Source: an uncultured Porphyromonadaceae bacterium
GTDB taxonomy: Bacteria; Bacteroidota; Bacteroidia; Bacteroidales; Muribaculaceae
Reading direction: 5' to 3'
Assembly (NCBI GenBank): GCA_947176545.1
Contig: CAMWRB010000055.1
Span: 1 to 7,398, forward strand
Length of the DNA stretch: 7,398 nt
Of the stretch, positions 7,118 through 7,398 are shown piece by piece. Position 1 is the first letter of the stretch. Every line of letters begins with the position of its first letter. The position numbers and the translations under genes are program-made. The notes below the pieces were generated by a model, which worked only from the letters and a program-made list of their open reading frames with translations, was not told where the DNA came from and searched no databases.

Positions 7118-7204
7118 ATCAGCCCTGTCAGATAAGTCAGACAAATCAGACCCTTCTGACCTGTCAGACCTGTCAGACACGTCAGATAAGTCAGAAAAGT
7201 CTGC
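7118..7204. repeat. 9-bp tandem repeat array, consensus GTCAGA-NNN, ten units
   Basis: Hexamers start at exact 9-base steps at 7118, 7127, 7136, 7145, 7154, 7163, 7172, 7181, 7190 and 7199: ATCAGC, GTCAGA, GTCAGA, ATCAGA, TTCTGA, GTCAGA, GTCAGA, GTCAGA, GTCAGA, GTCTGC. The three spacer bases vary (cct, taa, caa, ccc, cct, cct, cac, taa, aaa). The array lies in the 237-bp gap between the rubrerythrin-like gene and ruvX, its nearest end 12 bp upstream of the -33 box. Conservation of the hexamer and register with free spacers suggests a maintained or slippage-made intergenic repeat. Function is unknown. Confidence 0.85.
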
Positions 7205-7218
7205 CCCGACACAACAAT

Positions 7219-7256
7219 CCGCGCCAATGCGCTGCCGGGCAGCCACATTGACGCGG
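7219..7256. repeat. 38-nt imperfect inverted repeat (hairpin)
   Basis: Three paired blocks are nested: CCGCG (7219-7223) with CGCGG (7252-7256), CAATG (7225-7229) with CATTG (7246-7250), and CTGC (7232-7235) with GCAG (7239-7242), around a 3-nt loop. They are separated by a 1x1 mismatch and a 2x3 internal loop. It sits about 50 nt after the rubrerythrin-like stop on the minus strand. The following bases are only mildly T-rich, so it may help end or protect that transcript without being a classic intrinsic terminator. Confidence 0.65.
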
Positions 7257-7264
7257 TATGACTC

Positions 7265-7304
7265 TCAGACCCTCAGCTGAGGGAACTGACATTCTGTAGT
7301 CTGA
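7265..7304. repeat. 14-bp perfect palindrome flanked by TCAGA/TCTGA arms
   Basis: CCCTCAGCTGAGGG at 7270-7283 equals its own reverse complement. Outside it, TCAGA (7265-7269) can pair with TCTGA (7300-7304), the same words that make up the nearby 9-bp array. It begins four bases after the rubrerythrin-like stop codon on the minus strand. It could be a protein-binding dyad or, as RNA, a short 3' hairpin (CCCTC/GAGGG with an AGCT loop). No T-tract follows. Confidence 0.5.
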
Positions 7305-7307
7305 AGA

Positions 7308-7398
7308 TTACTTGTTGCCGAAGAAACGCTGGTAGAGACCATAGAAGCCCTGACCATGACGAGCCTCATCCTTCGCCATCTCATGAACTGTGTCATGA
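7308..7398 (-). CDS. rubrerythrin/NADH-peroxidase-like protein, C-terminal end only
   Basis: The last 29 codons and the stop codon are visible; the rest lies beyond the right edge. The tail contains VHEMAKDEARHG followed by a hydrophobic/aromatic end (FYGLYQRFFGNK). The MAKDEARHG stretch carries an ExxH iron-ligand motif (Glu11 and His14 of the visible part) and matches the end of the di-iron four-helix bundle in rubrerythrins, especially reverse rubrerythrin/NADH peroxidase, which reduce peroxide in anaerobes. Having this helix at the very C-terminus fits an N-terminal rubredoxin arrangement, but that part cannot be seen. It reads in the same direction as ruvX; the 237-bp repeat-filled gap and the ruvX promoter suggest a separate transcript. 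Confidence 0.75.
   Translation of the reverse strand, partial: HDTVHEMAKDEARHGQGFYGLYQRFFGNK

Noticed and set aside
7118..7204. CRISPR array
   Set aside because: Units are 9 bp with 3-bp spacers, far shorter than CRISPR repeats and spacers, and no cas gene is present.
7055..7246. Minus-strand 63-residue open frame with an SD-rich repeat (SDLSDVSDRSDRS...)
   Set aside because: It is the 9-bp array read in one frame: a 9-base period always gives a 3-residue peptide period. It also overlaps the ruvX start and promoter. No independent coding evidence.

Overview
The window looks like a piece of a Bacteroidales chromosome. The reasons are the protein families and their wording (single-step meso-diaminopimelate dehydrogenase, a YidE/AspT-type transporter, a secreted MINPP-like histidine phosphatase, a rubrerythrin-type C-terminus), A/T-rich leaders mostly without Shine-Dalgarno sequences, and promoter elements of the Bacteroidetes TTTG / TAnnTTTG type. 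The moderate base composition and the 9-bp GTCAGA-type intergenic array would fit a gut family such as Muribaculaceae, but the family assignment is inference. I see no mobile element, rRNA, tRNA or CRISPR.

Layout. The left edge (1-70) may hold the first 23 codons of a minus-strand gene leaving the window. Positions 171-3192 hold two minus-strand genes 34 nt apart: an AspT/YidE-like membrane transporter and, downstream, a secreted histidine-acid phosphatase of the phytase/MINPP type. A 115-bp A/T-rich spacer separates them from the divergent plus-strand gene ddh (3308-4204), which makes the lysine and peptidoglycan precursor meso-DAP. ddh converges on ettA, and a strong hairpin with T-tracts on both sides (4258-4296) can terminate both transcripts. 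Positions 4362-7070 are a compact minus-strand cluster, transcribed ruvX -> def -> ettA with gaps of 35 and 25 nt: a Holliday-junction resolvase-like/16S processing protein, peptide deformylase and an ABC-F translation factor. Its likely promoter is a full-consensus Bacteroidetes promoter placed so close to the ruvX ATG that the mRNA should be leaderless or nearly so.

Upstream of that promoter, 7118-7307 is the least ordinary part of the window. It carries ten units of a strictly 9-bp-periodic degenerate repeat (GTCAGA-NNN), then a 38-nt imperfect hairpin, then a 14-bp perfect palindrome flanked by the same TCAGA/TCTGA words, directly after the stop codon of a rubrerythrin/NADH-peroxidase-like gene cut by the right edge.

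Functionally these are mostly housekeeping genes (cell-wall precursor, translation, rRNA/DNA maintenance) plus a nutrient-scavenging and transport pair. I found no convincing new multi-gene system. The best leads are the repeat/hairpin complex at the right end and the leaderless-type ruvX promoter.
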